A stretch of DNA of 64,000 nt, from the NCBI GenBank assembly GCA_005784505.1, contig VCAZ01000075.1, forward strand, positions 1,764,501 through 1,828,500, written 5' to 3'. The DNA comes from Bagarius yarrelli. Lineage: Eukaryota; Chordata; Actinopteri; Siluriformes; Sisoridae. Below, in pieces: positions 12,801-24,500 of the stretch; position 1 is the stretch's first letter, and every line of letters starts with the position of its first letter. Under the pieces are notes generated by a model that searched no databases, had not been told where the DNA came from, and worked only from the letters and a program-made list of their open reading frames with translations. The position numbers were made by a program, and so were the translations under genes.

Positions 12801-14777
12801 GTGTAATAAATAGGGTATGGGGTTGATAGTTACAGAGGTGGGGGTAAATAATGTACAGAGGTATATGGATAGAGTATAGAGGTGTAACAATAGATAGTTA
12901 TAGATTGTGCAAAGATGCATAATGATAGGTAGTGCAAAGTACTGTATAGATTGATATAGATAGATATAGTATAGATTGTATAGATTGTGCAAAGATGCAT
13001 AATGATAAGGTAGTGCAAAGTACAGAAGTGGCAGTGCAGTAGTAATTAATACTGTATATCAGCTGTTCAGTGCAGAAACAGCCACAGGAAAGCTGTTTCT
13101 CAGTCTGTTTGTGTGGCTCTGAGGCATCGGTAGCGTCTGATGGGAGAAGAGTGAACAGTCCGTGGTTGGGGTGAGAGAGATCTTTGATTATGCCTCTCGC
13201 CCTTTGCAGACAGCGTTTTTTGTGTATATTGTCTGGGTGGGTAGCTGAGTGCCAATGATTTGTTGGGCAGTTTTCACCACCCTCTGAAGGGCTGTGCGGT
13301 CTAAAGCAGTGCAGCTGCTGTACCATACTGAGATGCAGTTTGTGAGGATGCTCTCGATGGTACTGCAGTAAAAGTTCTCCAGTATCCTGTTGCTGAGATG
13401 GGACTTCGTCTCCTCAGAAAATATAGGCGCTGTTGTGCCTTTTCAGAGACCAGGTGAGATCCTCAGAGATGTGGATTCCTAGGAACTTGAAGCTAGGTAC
13501 ATGCTCAACAGCCGCTCTGTTGATGTGTATTGGAGGATGAGTGTGATTGCTAGCTTGTCTGAAATCCACAATGACCTCCTTTGTCTTCTTAGTGTTGAGT
13601 TCCAGGTTATTGTCCTCACACCATGCTGCCAGGTGCTGGATCTCCTCCCTGTAGGCCGTCTCATCGTTACCTCTGATCAGGCCTACCACCATGGTGTCAT
13701 CTGCGAACTTGACAATGCTGTTTGACGCATAGACAGGCACGCAATCATAGGTGAAAAAGGAGTATAGGAGAGGGGACAAAACACAACCCTGGGGAACCCC
13801 GGTGCTGATGGTGAGATTGGAGGAGGTGATGTTATTCAATCGAACAGACTGTGATCTGTTCGTAAGGAAGTCCAGGGTCCAATTGCAAAGGTGTGTGCTG
13901 ATGCCGAGCTGTTTCAGCTTCAAGGTTAGCTTAGAAGGGCTAACTGTATTAAAAGCTGAACTAAAATCGACAAACGGCATCCTGGCATAAGTGTTGGGGT
14001 TGTCCAAATGAGTCAGGGTAGAATGTCTATTGTGGAAATAGCATCTTCAGTTGACCTATTTGGATGATAGGCAAACTGGTGAGGGTCCAGGTTGGGTGGC
14101 AGACATGCTTTAAGGTGGCTGAGGATCAATCTTTCAAAGCACTTTGCGATAACTGGGGTAAGTGCGACTGGACGAAAGTCACCCAGTTCTTTTGCAGCAG
14201 AGTGCTTTGGCACTGGTACAATGGTAGCAGGTGGGGACGATTTCCTGGGCCAAGGACAGATTGAAGATGTTCGTGAAGACCTCAGCCAACTGCTGCGCGC
14301 ATGCTCTGAGTACGCGTCCAGGGATGCCATCAGGGCCAGCTGCCTTCCTACCATTCACCCTTCCCAGTAGTAGCACACGCTTTAGAGATGGAGAGCGAGA
14401 GTGGCTGTTCACCTGGTGACAGCTCTGTTTTGAGCATAGGCTCTATATTCCCTTTTTCAAAGCAAGCATAGAAGTAGTTAAGCTCGTCGGGGAGTGAGGC
14501 AGAGCTGGTTGGAGGTGTTCTGTTGGGTGGTTTGCGGTATCATAAATTACATTAATGTTATAATGCAGATTAAATCCATTTGTGTTATTTGCACCTGTAC
14601 CTAGTGATAATTGTTTCAACAACACATATTTTCTTACACAGATAATAACACAGATCAAATCTGTCTCACTATCACTTACAGAAACGCAGAAGGCGATGAC
14701 CCCACAAGAGTACAGAAACAGTACAGAGTAGCAAATACCCAGTAGCTTACATGTAATCTGACAGCTGTACATAAAAA

Positions 14778-14835
<58 letters not shown>

Positions 14836-16195
14836 CTGTGATGTTTTTCACATTTCTTTACTCTTTTGTACATTTTTTTAGAATTACATTGTTGTTCTTA
14901 AAAACTGGGTCAAGGAAATTTTGGCAATTAAAGATGACCCAAAAAACATAAAACTTTGCACTCCGGTACTAGTGTAAATGTATGTTTATAACAATGCATG
15001 GCCAGTAGTAGTTTTTTTTACTAAAATATTCAATACAGAAGTGTAGGGTTTAGAATGCAACAAAAAGACTAAATCATTTGTGGGGCACTAAAAAAAAATA
15101 TTATTATACAAAATTATATATGAATAAGTATTAAGTTATTGGAATTTATATATCATGTATGTAGTGTACATTTAAGCTGGTCCTTCTATCAGAGTTTATT
15201 ATGGTGTCGGAAGCATAAATTATGTAATAGGGGCATGTTTTGTTTGACCTGTTTCATGGATTAATTAGGTGTAATGTGTTTTTTGGAGGGAGAAAAGAAA
15301 GCGTAACAGGGTAAAACGCTGTAACACAGTGTTTTAATTTTTGGTCCTTGAAAACCAGAGTGGTGAAAAGGCTGGCAAATACTGAGGCTGCACTGGCATT
15401 GGACGGAGCTCTGTAAACTATGAGGTTGTGAGTATGTGTTGTGCTTAGTCCATACACCGTGAGTAGAAGCCTAATATTAAGGTTACAAGCGCCTAAACTA
15501 AACTGTTTTATGTGTATTTTCTTTAATGCAATATCTGCAGCTGGTATTATTGAGGATTATGTAACGTAAAGTCTGGTTGGTTCAGCCATACTGGTTTAGG
15601 CAAAAGTTATTTTTCCGTATTTCTATTCTCTTGTTTATTAGTATCCAAAATCTCTGTCATTCTGGCCAATGGAACCGGGGTCAGATAGAACCGAAAGGGG
15701 GTTACAAACACAACCTTGAAGAAATTATTTGTTCTGCATATCAAAGTACAAAAATGACAATTTGACAAGTATGTATGCAGTATATTTGATGCGTAAATTG
15801 AAGGACAAGACAACTTTAGAAGCCTCTAATAGTGAATTTAAAATCTTTATGTGAACTGTTTTCCCGAATACATTTCCTTACTATGTGAAGATTAATTAAA
15901 TTAATTAATTATTATTTTAGGGATTTTTTTTCCTGAATCTGAGAAGTAAGAAAGTAAAAAAGTATTAGCAAAAAACTTTCTATCACTAAATTTCTATACT
16001 TACTGTAAATACATGCTAAGACTGTAGACTAAAGTTTCTTTTTAAAAAAAAGGTTAATGAATGAAAACAGCTATAAACAATATATGGAAATTACTTCTCA
16101 AAATAATAAAGGGGAAAATGCTTACCAAAAGAAGTTTCAGAAAAGATCTCACAAAGAAAACTACTTAACAAATAGATAACTAAGCAAGCCTTCAT
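6483..16195 (-). CDS. Gene A: uroplakin-3-like protein with two tandem ectodomains (9 exons, 378 aa)
   Basis: Exons: 16195-16126, 11094-10933, 10721-10514, 10399-10320, 9751-9587, 9428-9212, 8882-8806, 8708-8579, 6510-6483. All junctions are GT-AG and the phases agree, giving 1,137 nt including the stop. Residues 1-20 or so are a signal peptide (MKACLVIYLLSSFLCEIFSE). Domain 1 is about residues 24-173 and domain 2 about 174-326. Each has the exon trio carrying PYCYFDS...LTSG, then FLVGxxGxC...CNG, then FKY...ET/QTxW. Residues 327-344 (KSPDSLGSGYAGRS) precede a helix at about 345-369, and the tail is only nine residues (CGHQKGKAN). The GRS-x-VAITTILSIL segment and AET-WSD pattern match UPK3A/UPK3B, which have one ectodomain and about 290 aa. 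No first exon or membrane exon lies between the domains (the intron is 568 bp), so one polypeptide is the simplest reading. An NGT glycosylation site lies in domain 2. The function is inferred to be a membrane partner in epithelial apical plaques, as for mammalian UPK3. Confidence 0.85.
6800..7245. mobile_element. DNA-transposon-like relic in last intron of gene A
   Basis: 'gcattgtcctgctgaaataa' and 'cataccatcagagatgct' are signature stretches of a repeat common in teleost genomes. It is degraded, with no open frame. It sits next to the Tc1 relic in an intron that is only about 0.4-0.9 kb in B, C and D. Confidence 0.45.
7290..8260 (+). mobile_element. Tc1/mariner transposon relic (intron of gene A)
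   Basis: On the plus strand, broken frames read as a Tc1 transposase: a piece like VLWSD near 7645, then a piece with MYCQ and LDENLHPS around 7790-7825, WVFQHDSDQKHLTRATK (7855-7910), LKW/GLASL near 7925, and LVANYRK...SVIANKCF near 8050-8100. Stops and frameshifts make it inactive. The 3' end (about 7923-8260) has a shorter counterpart in the same intron of gene C at 34,395-34,530. Confidence 0.8.
8970..9190. mobile_element. SINE relics in domain-2 intron 3 of gene A
   Basis: An incomplete tRNA-derived SINE pair: 'gcacttattcaaagcgacac' on one side and 'gtcccttaacaaataactgc' to 'gtcactcagaataagtg' on the other. The equivalent intron in C, D, E and O also carries SINE sequence. The domain-1 introns of A, B and C (114-118 bp) do not. 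Confidence 0.6.
9790..9862. repeat. AT-rich microsatellite
   Basis: Imperfect TA repeats in the intron separating the two ectodomain modules of gene A. Confidence 0.8.
12050..12400 (+). mobile_element. L2-type LINE reverse-transcriptase relic (intron 1 of gene A)
   Basis: The plus-strand reading LVLLDLSVAFDTVSHDTFLE followed by RLKHWVRLSG and IGVPQG is a non-LTR reverse-transcriptase core. It is truncated at both ends and lacks the catalytic FADD block. A close copy sits in intron 1 of gene B at 24,055-24,345, so the insertion predates that duplication. Confidence 0.8.
12780..14540 (-). mobile_element. CR1/L2/Rex1-group LINE, 5'-truncated (intron 1 of gene A)
   Basis: Minus-strand frames read from about 14,412 down: a piece with GRKAAGPDGIPGRVLRAC, a piece with PVALTPVIAKCFERLILSHL, then VDFSSAFNTVSPSKL, STGVPQGCVLSPLLYS, KFADDTMVVGLI (the catalytic FADD, near 13,700) and SFKFLGIHISEDLTWS, then KRCLQRARGIIKDLSHPNHG near the 3' end (about 13,200). 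This order is that of a non-LTR reverse transcriptase. The endonuclease domain is absent and at least two frame breaks are present. The 3' part (12,800-13,020) has short imperfect repeats ('gtgcaaagatgcataatgat'). Confidence 0.85.
14783..14830. repeat. (CA)n microsatellite
   Basis: About 24 uninterrupted CA units in intron 1 of gene A, beside the LINE 5' end. Confidence 0.95.
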
Positions 16196-16270
16196 TTTCA
16201 AGTCTAGCAGTAAAACCACAAAGTTCTTCTTGTGCTGAATTTCTGAATGGATACAAACCCAGTAGTAACA

Positions 16271-16280
16271 GTTTATAAAC
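16271..16280 (-). promoter_or_regulatory. TATA-like box of gene A
   Basis: The palindrome 'gtttataaac' lies 76 bp 5' of the start codon. The same element sits at nearly the same distance from first exon B (25,918-25,926) and its dead duplicate (24,692-24,701). The conserved position suggests a core promoter. Confidence 0.5.
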
Positions 16281-16539
16281 TGTTGCCTGAACTATTATCC
16301 CTCCCTCATTTACATATAATACATAGTTATTATACTTATTAGATATAATAATATAATTATATATAATATGTGTAATAACTATTTCTGGTATGTATAATAG
16401 TTAAAGGGATCTAGGTGTGTGTAGGTGTAGCTTTCCATTGAATACTGAATACTTGTTATATTATTATAAATAAATAAAAAATTGTAATTTCTATATATAA
16501 TAAGTTAATAAAAATAGAATATGTGGACGTGTCGTGTTT

Positions 16540-17900
16540 CAGAACTAAACCGGGCTGACAATCAATGTCAATGCTAAAATGTAGGAAAAAAAAACTCTTG
16601 AGTCAAGTCATCCTCTTTATTGCAGTCCAACAATGTTCACATGTATCCAGAAAGCTGCTTTCCCAAAACTCAAAAACTTCAAGATCATCTCTATGCTTTT
16701 CTCTTCCCTATTTATCTCTCCCAGTTTTTTCCCCATCACAATAGTTGCTTTGTGAGCTTATTTGTTTTTGTTGGCTTCTAAAACTGATTTTCCCTATTAG
16801 TGCATAACACACTGCTGCTTTTTGTCATTTTTATCTTTTTTTTTATTGCGCAACCCCACTTCCCCTTATAACGCACTTCTTTTACCAATACCTTGTGATG
16901 CAGGTGTAGCAAGTGGTTTAACAAATCCAATAGTGGTTTAATTATAATGATAGTATTTTTATATAATAATATTATAATAAAAATTTATAGCTGTGGGTAG
17001 AGTCAAGATATTTACATGGGTATAAGTGCAACTACTTCTAAAAATACTGAGTAAAGTAATAGTAAATATATTAATGTTTAAAATTGAGTAAGAATAATAA
17101 AGTACCAAATTATAAGACTACTTAAGTAATGTCTCGCTTGTCACTTGTTACTTTATGTAATTAAACAAAGGGAATAACCTGAATACTGAAAAAATATAAT
17201 TGACTAAATAAAATATACGTAAGTTGAAAGTCCCAAGTTGTAAAATTGTACAGCACATAAAAGAATCTTATAGGCACAATGATAAATTAAATAATGTTAT
17301 TTTACTTGATAAAGGGATACGAGGATACATTAAAAACAAAGTAATTGAATTTAAATTAGTACATTAGTACTTCTTTTTATTAACTTAACAGCTCAAAACA
17401 GTATTTTATGAAGTTAATTTTATCAGCAAGCAAAGCGAGTACTTAAATGATAACGCAGTATAAAAACTATGAGCCATAGGTAACACAAGACTACCGGAAT
17501 CATGTTATGTAGTTTATTTTAAAAATGCTTCATTGATACCTTCTGGGAAATAGTCATTTTGAATCGTTTTTGTAGTGTTAAAGAAACCAGTTTAAGGGCG
17601 TTGTTTTTCAACCTTAAAATAATGTCTGAATAAATTTTATTCAGTGCTAGGACAACTCTCAACCAAAACAATTACTGCTGCTGTAATCTGAAAAGCCTTC
17701 TAACAGCTACAACCACACACTCTGCGAGTTTTGTAATTGGGTCAGTGCACACAGCACATATGAATGGAGTGCAACCTGCTTAACGGCATACGTAGCATGG
17801 GTGGACTTAGCTAATGGGAAATTCTACACTAATGTTAACCTTGCCATAAAAAAATAACAAAACTTTTAAAGTTGTACTTTAAGCTCTTTATTTCATTGTA
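16540..17900. other. 5' flank of gene A with duplicated blocks
   Basis: No gene. The part at about 16,550-16,920 matches 26,170-26,560 (unit B) and 38,450-38,800 (unit C); examples are 'tgaatgctaaaatgtagg' and 'caacaatgttcacatgtatc'. The part at about 17,440-17,830 matches 4,190-4,640 and the split copy at 28.0-28.7 kb. Confidence 0.6.
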
Positions 17901-18650
17901 CTAAAGTGCTGTCATAGAAATGTTAGGAAAATTGCTACATAACGTAAACAATGAAGAGCAAGGATTGGACACAAAAAATGAAATTTATACTAAAATTAAC
18001 AAGCAAAATAAGGTGCGGGTGATCTCAGACGCAGTGAACACTAGAAAATGGAGCTTTGGAAAACACAGAGTGAGTCTATTATACTCAAACAGACAGTGAC
18101 GTACTGTGCTGTGTGGGAAGTAGGGAAGTATGAGAGAGAATAATAATAATGTGCAGTTAAGAGTAGTTAGATTTCTTTAGATAGGGATGTAGGATGTCCT
18201 AACTGGCGACCCAGGATCTCTCTTCTGGACCCCCAGAAGGTGTCCCAGACCAGGGAAATAGGGCTGGTTGGTAGCCAAGCAGCATTTAAAAATGGTGAGT
18301 CCAGTGGGGCCTGCTGGAGGGGGCTTTGACCATACTCTGCCCAAGCAAGGAAGCAGTGCCAGCAATTCTAGTGGTTGTGGCAGAAGGTACAGCGGTAACG
18401 GCCCTCCTGGTTGTTCGTTTTAGTGTGCCTGTTAAATTAGGTATGATAACTAGAAGATAGGCTAAAGACAGTAGACAGACTAGAGACAGTAATGAAAGCA
18501 GTTTTACTTACAAAAGCAATCCTGGAACGAGAGGGTCACCTGATACAGATGACAAGCATCCTCTAGCCAATGTCTCTCTGTTTTCAATATTGCAGGAGAC
18601 AGCTTCTTGGAAATGTAGGTGCATCGATGGCGTCATAACAGTGTACCCTG
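17901..18650. other. Intergenic, no gene seen
   Basis: No supported gene or clear repeat. Short open frames here have no recognisable domain. Confidence 0.4.
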
Positions 18651-18659
18651 CTGCAAGAC

Positions 18660-19130
18660 AGAGTCCTTGCTTTACCCCTGAGAAGATTTCGTGAGGTAAG
18701 TGATTACGGAGCTGTAGTTCAGAATGAATCGGTGCACCCTAAAAAATCGTTGCAGTTCCTTAATATGGTGGTCAGGCAGTGGTCGGACAGTTTGTAATTG
18801 TATCCAGATTCTTCTCGTCCATACTGATCCCTCGAGGGGATTCCTCAAACAGCCCTGCATGAGTTTTATCTTCAGTGAAAAAGGGTTACATACATAGCAG
18901 AGACATTACGTATGCACATGCTCTGTCACAGAGTGAGGCATTTGACCACTAGAGGAATGCATTTGTTAACTTTGCCTAGTTTTTTTGCATTTGTGTTCCC
19001 TCCTTGTTAAAGAAAACTTGTCTTTACAGTGCGTTACTAGCTTGATAGCACTGATAGCGTAAATCTATCCCATGGTGTTCGAAGCCATGTCTCCTGAATG
19101 CATGAAGATAGAGACTGGACAACCAGGTAC
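18660..19130 (-). mobile_element. Ty3/Gypsy pol relic upstream of gene A
   Basis: The minus strand at 18,860-18,672 reads LPDHHIKELQRFFRVHRFIL then NYSSVITYLTKSSQG. This is the segment just after the reverse-transcriptase core of Gypsy polymerases (KELQRFLG...NYS...LT). A related relic lies at 29,600-30,190 upstream of gene B, with long matches such as 'gaccactagaggaatgcatt'. It is not functional. Confidence 0.7.
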
Positions 19131-19189
19131 TGCAGCCAAGTGGTTCCTTTCACTGTGGGGTTAACAGACGAGGAAGCCTGCAGCTCCAA

Positions 19190-19980
19190 GATGGCTGTGC
19201 CCTGCAGCCAAGCTCCAAGATGCCCGCTGCTCTGCAGCCAAGCTCCAAGATGACCACCGCCCTGCAGCCAAGCTCCAAGCCAGAGGGGCCTCCGGCCAAC
19301 CTGATGCCACACCAGAGGGGCCTCCAGCCGAGCCTGATGCCATGCCAGAGGGGCCTCCAGCCAAACCTGATGCCACACCAGAGGGGCCTCCAGCCAAGCC
19401 TGATGCCATGCCAGAGGGGCCTCCAGCTGAGCCTGATGCCACACCAAAGGGGTCGCCAGCAGAGCCTGCCATGGTCCCCTAATCATACAACGTCTGTCAA
19501 GCCTGCTCACACCATGCGCGCCATACCCTTACCCACTACTCAAGCATTCTCAGTTTTCTTATGAGTAGTTAGAGTAGAGCCATCCCACCCCTTAGACTAT
19601 GCTAGCTAAGTTAGCCTAGGCAGTCTACTTTGTTTACTTCCTGTTTTGTCTTCATGTCCTCCTGTCATGTGATTCCCTTGTCCTTGTGTCATGTGCTCAT
19701 TGGTTGGTTAATTATTGTTCTCAGGTGTTCCTTTTTTTTTTAGTTTGTCTGTGTGTATTTATAGCCCTTCTGTTTGCCCTGTCTTTTGTGAATTATTGTT
19801 AAAGATTCTGTTCATGCTTCTGTCCATGCTTCTGTTCATGCTTCTGTTCCTGTTCCTAGTTAAGTTTAGTTCATGTTCATTGTTTGTTCTGTGTTCGTGT
19901 ATATAATCACACTAAAAATAAACTGCACGTGGTTTCTATAAATTTCGAATCAGTGGGAGTTATGTTACAATATGAGCCAG
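19190..19980 (+). mobile_element. LTR-like element with proline-rich minisatellite
   Basis: At 19,195-19,285 there are repeats of 'gcagccaagctccaagatg' (about 33-bp period). At 19,285-19,470 there are repeats of about 33 bp whose plus frame reads PEGPPAxPDA. Next is a stretch with LTR character: a T-rich body, 'gttcatgcttctg' repeats, then 'aataaactgcac' near the end. Related ends occur at 23,318-23,505, 26,800-27,130 (minus) and 37,735-38,030. Confidence 0.55.
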
Positions 19981-20714
19981 AAATATAGTTTACAAAGCAC
20001 AGAAAAGCTACTCATAAACAAACATAGCATAAGTAAGTTGCATAAACTGCATACTACCATTACCTGACTCTGCTCCTTTTAACCACGGATGGAAACAAGT
20101 TTGCGCATCTGTAAACAATGCAAAACATAGATATTTTGATTTTCTGCTAGTGGAGAGGGATGCTATTGGGCAGAGATCATGGGTTATCTTTTTTATTAGC
20201 CAAATATCTATTTATTGTTTTATAACTACCTGATTTTTGTTGAGAAAAAAGAATATTTACAGAGTGACTACTGAATATTAATTCTAGCACAGTGCTTTCA
20301 ATACAATTTATGAAATTAATGTTATTTAACACATTTTGGATAAACCAAATAAAAATAAATAAATAAAAACACAACAAACTAAAAATTGTAAACAAAAACG
20401 ATTGTGTGTGAAACACATTAAATTCCTGGTCATCACAGACAGTACAGGGATCCGGGTCTTATTTTGACATTGTATTTTATAGGTAATGTAAGTTCAAATT
20501 GTGTAAAATGTTAACATTGTTGAATTTTCTTAGTAAGTAATCCCAGTGTAAGATAGCACATATATATAAAAATTTGTGATTGTAGATATGAGTTGTCAGG
20601 CTGTTAAACTGTTTATTAGACACAGTATAACATTACAATAAAATGTAATTTTAGCAAATTAAAATAAAAACAAGTTATATGTATTTTAATATTTCCATTT
20701 ATTAGTTTTATTTA
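19981..20714. other. Intergenic, no gene seen
   Basis: AT-rich sequence separating units A and B. No exon or clear element recognised. Confidence 0.5.
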
Positions 20715-21010
20715 AGCACAAATCCCTTATAATCAACTATGACCATTACACAACATCTATACCAAAACACACTTATAACACCATTACCCACACAAACCCC
20801 CTAAAATCAACTATTACCATGACACAACATCTATACTAACACACTTAAAACACTATTACCCACACAAAACCCCTATAATCAACTATCATTACACATCATC
20901 TATACTAAAACACACTTATAACACCATTACCCACACAAACACCCTATAATCAGCTATTATCATTACACAACATCTATACTAAAACACACTTATAACACTG
21001 TTATCTACTT
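20715..21010. repeat. ~72-bp minisatellite 3' of gene B
   Basis: Four copies of the same unit as at 5,475-5,765, in the same orientation and 0.5-0.8 kb 3' of the gene. Confidence 0.9.
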
Positions 21011-21536
21011 AAAACACTGTTCAGGACAGCGTTTGCCTATTTAGCCCCAATACCACTACCACTTTAATACCAATTTTAATCAAAACTATATTTATTAATT
21101 AATTAAAATGTTTTTATAGAATTTCTAAAAAAGTCTTTATTTGTAAACACCAGATTAAAATGTAAAATTAAAAAGCACACCATAACCATTTTACATAAAG
21201 TATAATTGTTCCTATAGATAACAGAGGTACCTCATATCAGAGATATTGAGCTTTATTACTGATTTACTGTACAGCTCAAATAAAAATAATTATTACTAAT
21301 AATTGTAACATTTTGGATATTTGCAATATTAGTAATAATAATTAATATTAAACTAATACCTTTCTAAAAATGCAAACTTTGGATTTTAGATTAATATTAA
21401 AACATCAAACTTGTTACTAATCTTTATTCTAAGATTCTTTTTGGCCCCATTTGCATTTAATTATTGTAGTTTCTGAATGTTTGCGTAAACTTCGGTTAAA
21501 ATTCATTTTTCATATTCTTTCAGAGCGATTTTGTTG

Positions 21537-24500
21537 TTATTGCACCTGAGCGATATCTGGGGTGGTTTTCTGGGGCAGAGTGGAATTTGTAATGCAAGTT
21601 TCGCTTGTTTGCAGGGTTGTCATGGGGGAGAAGCGTTTTTTGGGTGGTCTACATAATAGTTGGTAAGAAGAAGATCTGATCAATGAAGATTGTTGTCTTG
21701 CTTTGTATAAAGTTGCTTTTCCTTTCTGGTGGCCGCTGTAAAAATAACCTTTTGTCAGATTTTTAAATAACAATAACAACAGCATGGCTATTATAGAAAT
21801 TAGCTTTGGACCATAATTTACATTTAACCCACCGCTTAAATTCAAAATAAATTATCTAAAGCCTGATTTAGATAGCATACTGCTAAATTTAGCTAGTCTT
21901 AGAACATTAAGAACATTGTAGTAATTTGTTTTTTTAAAAATACAAAAAAGTAAAAATAATAAAATAATATTAATGCTACAGTGAACCAGCGATACCTTGT
22001 CATAATGCACTGTCGAACACTAGAAAACATTTCATCAACTTACCAATTATTAACCTAATTTTTTTTTTTATATTACAACCAGCCATTACAGGTAATATAA
22101 ATAAGTTATAAATTGTTGACATACCAGACCAGGACCAAGGTAGCGAGCAGCAATATAAATAGCAAAATACTGAGAATGGAAAGAATTGTTGTGATCGCCA
22201 CCGTTTCAGCAGACCTTCCAGCATAACCACTACCAAGACTGTCTGGACTTTTTCCTGCAAAAAAAGGAGAGAAATGTTATGATTTTTTATAAATGAATCA
22301 CTTTAAGGACTAGATTTATGAATTTATCCATTAAACTACGGCATGTTTTTGGAAAATTGTATTTATGTGGTATTTGTATGTGTAAATTTAAAGACAGGCT
22401 GAGCTTAAGTGAAGCTAAAAAAGAATCGTTAGTGGCACTTACGCATGACTTGTAATTACATTTACACCTGCAAATCAACAAGATTTGATGTGTTCTCGCT
22501 TGCACTGCATGCTGTATTATGTATTATTTTTTATATGAAGAAGAAGCACATTTGGGTGTGATGGTCATGTATCATGGACAGATGGACGAACAGACAGACA
22601 GTAAGACATGGGAAGAAAAATAAGTAAGAAAAATACATACAAAGTACAGAGGACTAGGCAAATAAATACTTACGGATTACTAGATGAACACTATCTGACC
22701 ACAGTGTCTCTGCAGCCACGTTAACCCCCTCGAGTACATACTTAAAGCTAGTGGGGGAAAAAAGAAAAACAAGTCGAACATGAAAATAATTATTAGTGTA
22801 ATTAAGTAAAATGAGTTATGTCTCCAGTATAAAATAATATTTGGAGAATGAAACTTCTAGACTACCTCACATCCCTGCCTTTTGGTAACAGACCATTACA
22901 CGCTTCAGAGGTACAATCACCTTCTTCTCCAACTAAAAAATTGAATGGGGAAACAGGGGGACAGAGTACTTCATACAGAACAGCAACAAAGGCCATAAAG
23001 TACTGTGGTCCGGTAGGAGTGAAGGCACACATATATGTGGAATAGGCCTTGCTGTCGTCAAAGTTGCTTGTTGCTATTAGAAAAATATACACAAAAATGT
23101 TGTAAAATTATAAGGCTGTACTCGCATAGGATTAGACATTAATTACAAATCAGGAAACGATTATTAGAAAAGTGAACATTCTTTGCTACTTGTTATAAAA
23201 TAAATTATTAGGCAAAATTTTCTTTGTGAATCTGATCTGTCAGTTCATTTGTAAGGTATCGGTTATGCAATTTATCTTTTAAGGTCTTGATTTGTCTTGA
23301 AGTTCATGAATTGTTTTGAGATTCACAGCCAAGCTCCAAGATAGCTGCCGCTTCACAGCCTGTTCAGTCTGTAGTGTTCGTGTTTAGTCAAGTTGAATAA
23401 TGCCTAGTCTTTAGTTTAGTTTGTTTGTTTGTGATATTTTAAATAAACTGCACCTTGGGTTCCTTACACATCTCACCTCAGTGGAGTATTGTTACACCAT
23501 TTAAAAACACACCTGAGGTAAGTGAAACCACCAGCCACACAGTACAATCTCCGACAGGACACGCTGTTGCAACGACACTGTCAAAATAACAATATGGCAT
23601 CTGAAGGCTCACAGTGTCGGTAGTGACTGGTGATGTCACATCTGTCGAAACAGCTGGTTTGAAGTTGACTGTAACTGTTAAACAAAATGAACATAGTTAG
23701 GCAGACAGGTTAAGACTTCTTAAAGCTTAATTAAAAATTTGTATTGAGTATTGGTAACACCATTTATTCTACCAATATTTCTCACAGAAGGACTCAAAAA
23801 GATATTTAACCTAGAGCTGATGCTAGCTGATGTCATATTCTTAAAAACACTTATAGGAATATGATTAACCTTTAAATGTTAAAAGAAAAATGACATATTA
23901 CAACATAATTTACAATACTTATTTATTACGGTTAGGAATTATAACATTTAAATTGTTAAACTCAAGAAAATTCAATTTATTCAAATTTCAGTCATTTTTT
24001 TTTAGCTAAACAACTATTTAAACTCAAAAGGACACATAAACCTGATCTGGGTTCAGACCACATGATAGCACAGAGACAGATAAAATAATAATACCTTCTT
24101 ATTCTGGCAAACTATTAATTCTTGTACTTTTAGATCTTAGTGCTGCATTTGACACTGTCAGTCATGACACATTTGTGGAGAGACTAAAACACTGGGTCAG
24201 GCTTTCTGAGATGGTACTTAAATGGTTAAAGTCATATTTAGTAGGGACAGGTTCTGTGTGAGTATAGGAGAGCATAAGTCTACGTAGACATCTATGACAT
24301 ATGGAGTCCCACAAGGCTCAATTTATGCTCCACTCTTCTAAGTATTAAAAAATAAGCTGATAAGTATGAAAAAATATTAGCAAAAATCTTATTAAAAACA
24401 TATAACCTCCTATGACAATATATGTATACTTTCTGTAACTACATCCAACATTAAACAAATGTTCATTAAAAAAGTGTAGATTATTGAATAAAAAGAGTTA

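Noticed and set aside
13414..14007. 197-aa frame with FADD as an active gene
   Set aside because: A broken, 5'-truncated LINE with neighbouring frames on the same strand belonging to the same element.
19037..19510. 157-aa and 103-aa minus-strand frames
   Set aside because: Antisense of the ~33-bp minisatellites; the repetitive composition explains the length.
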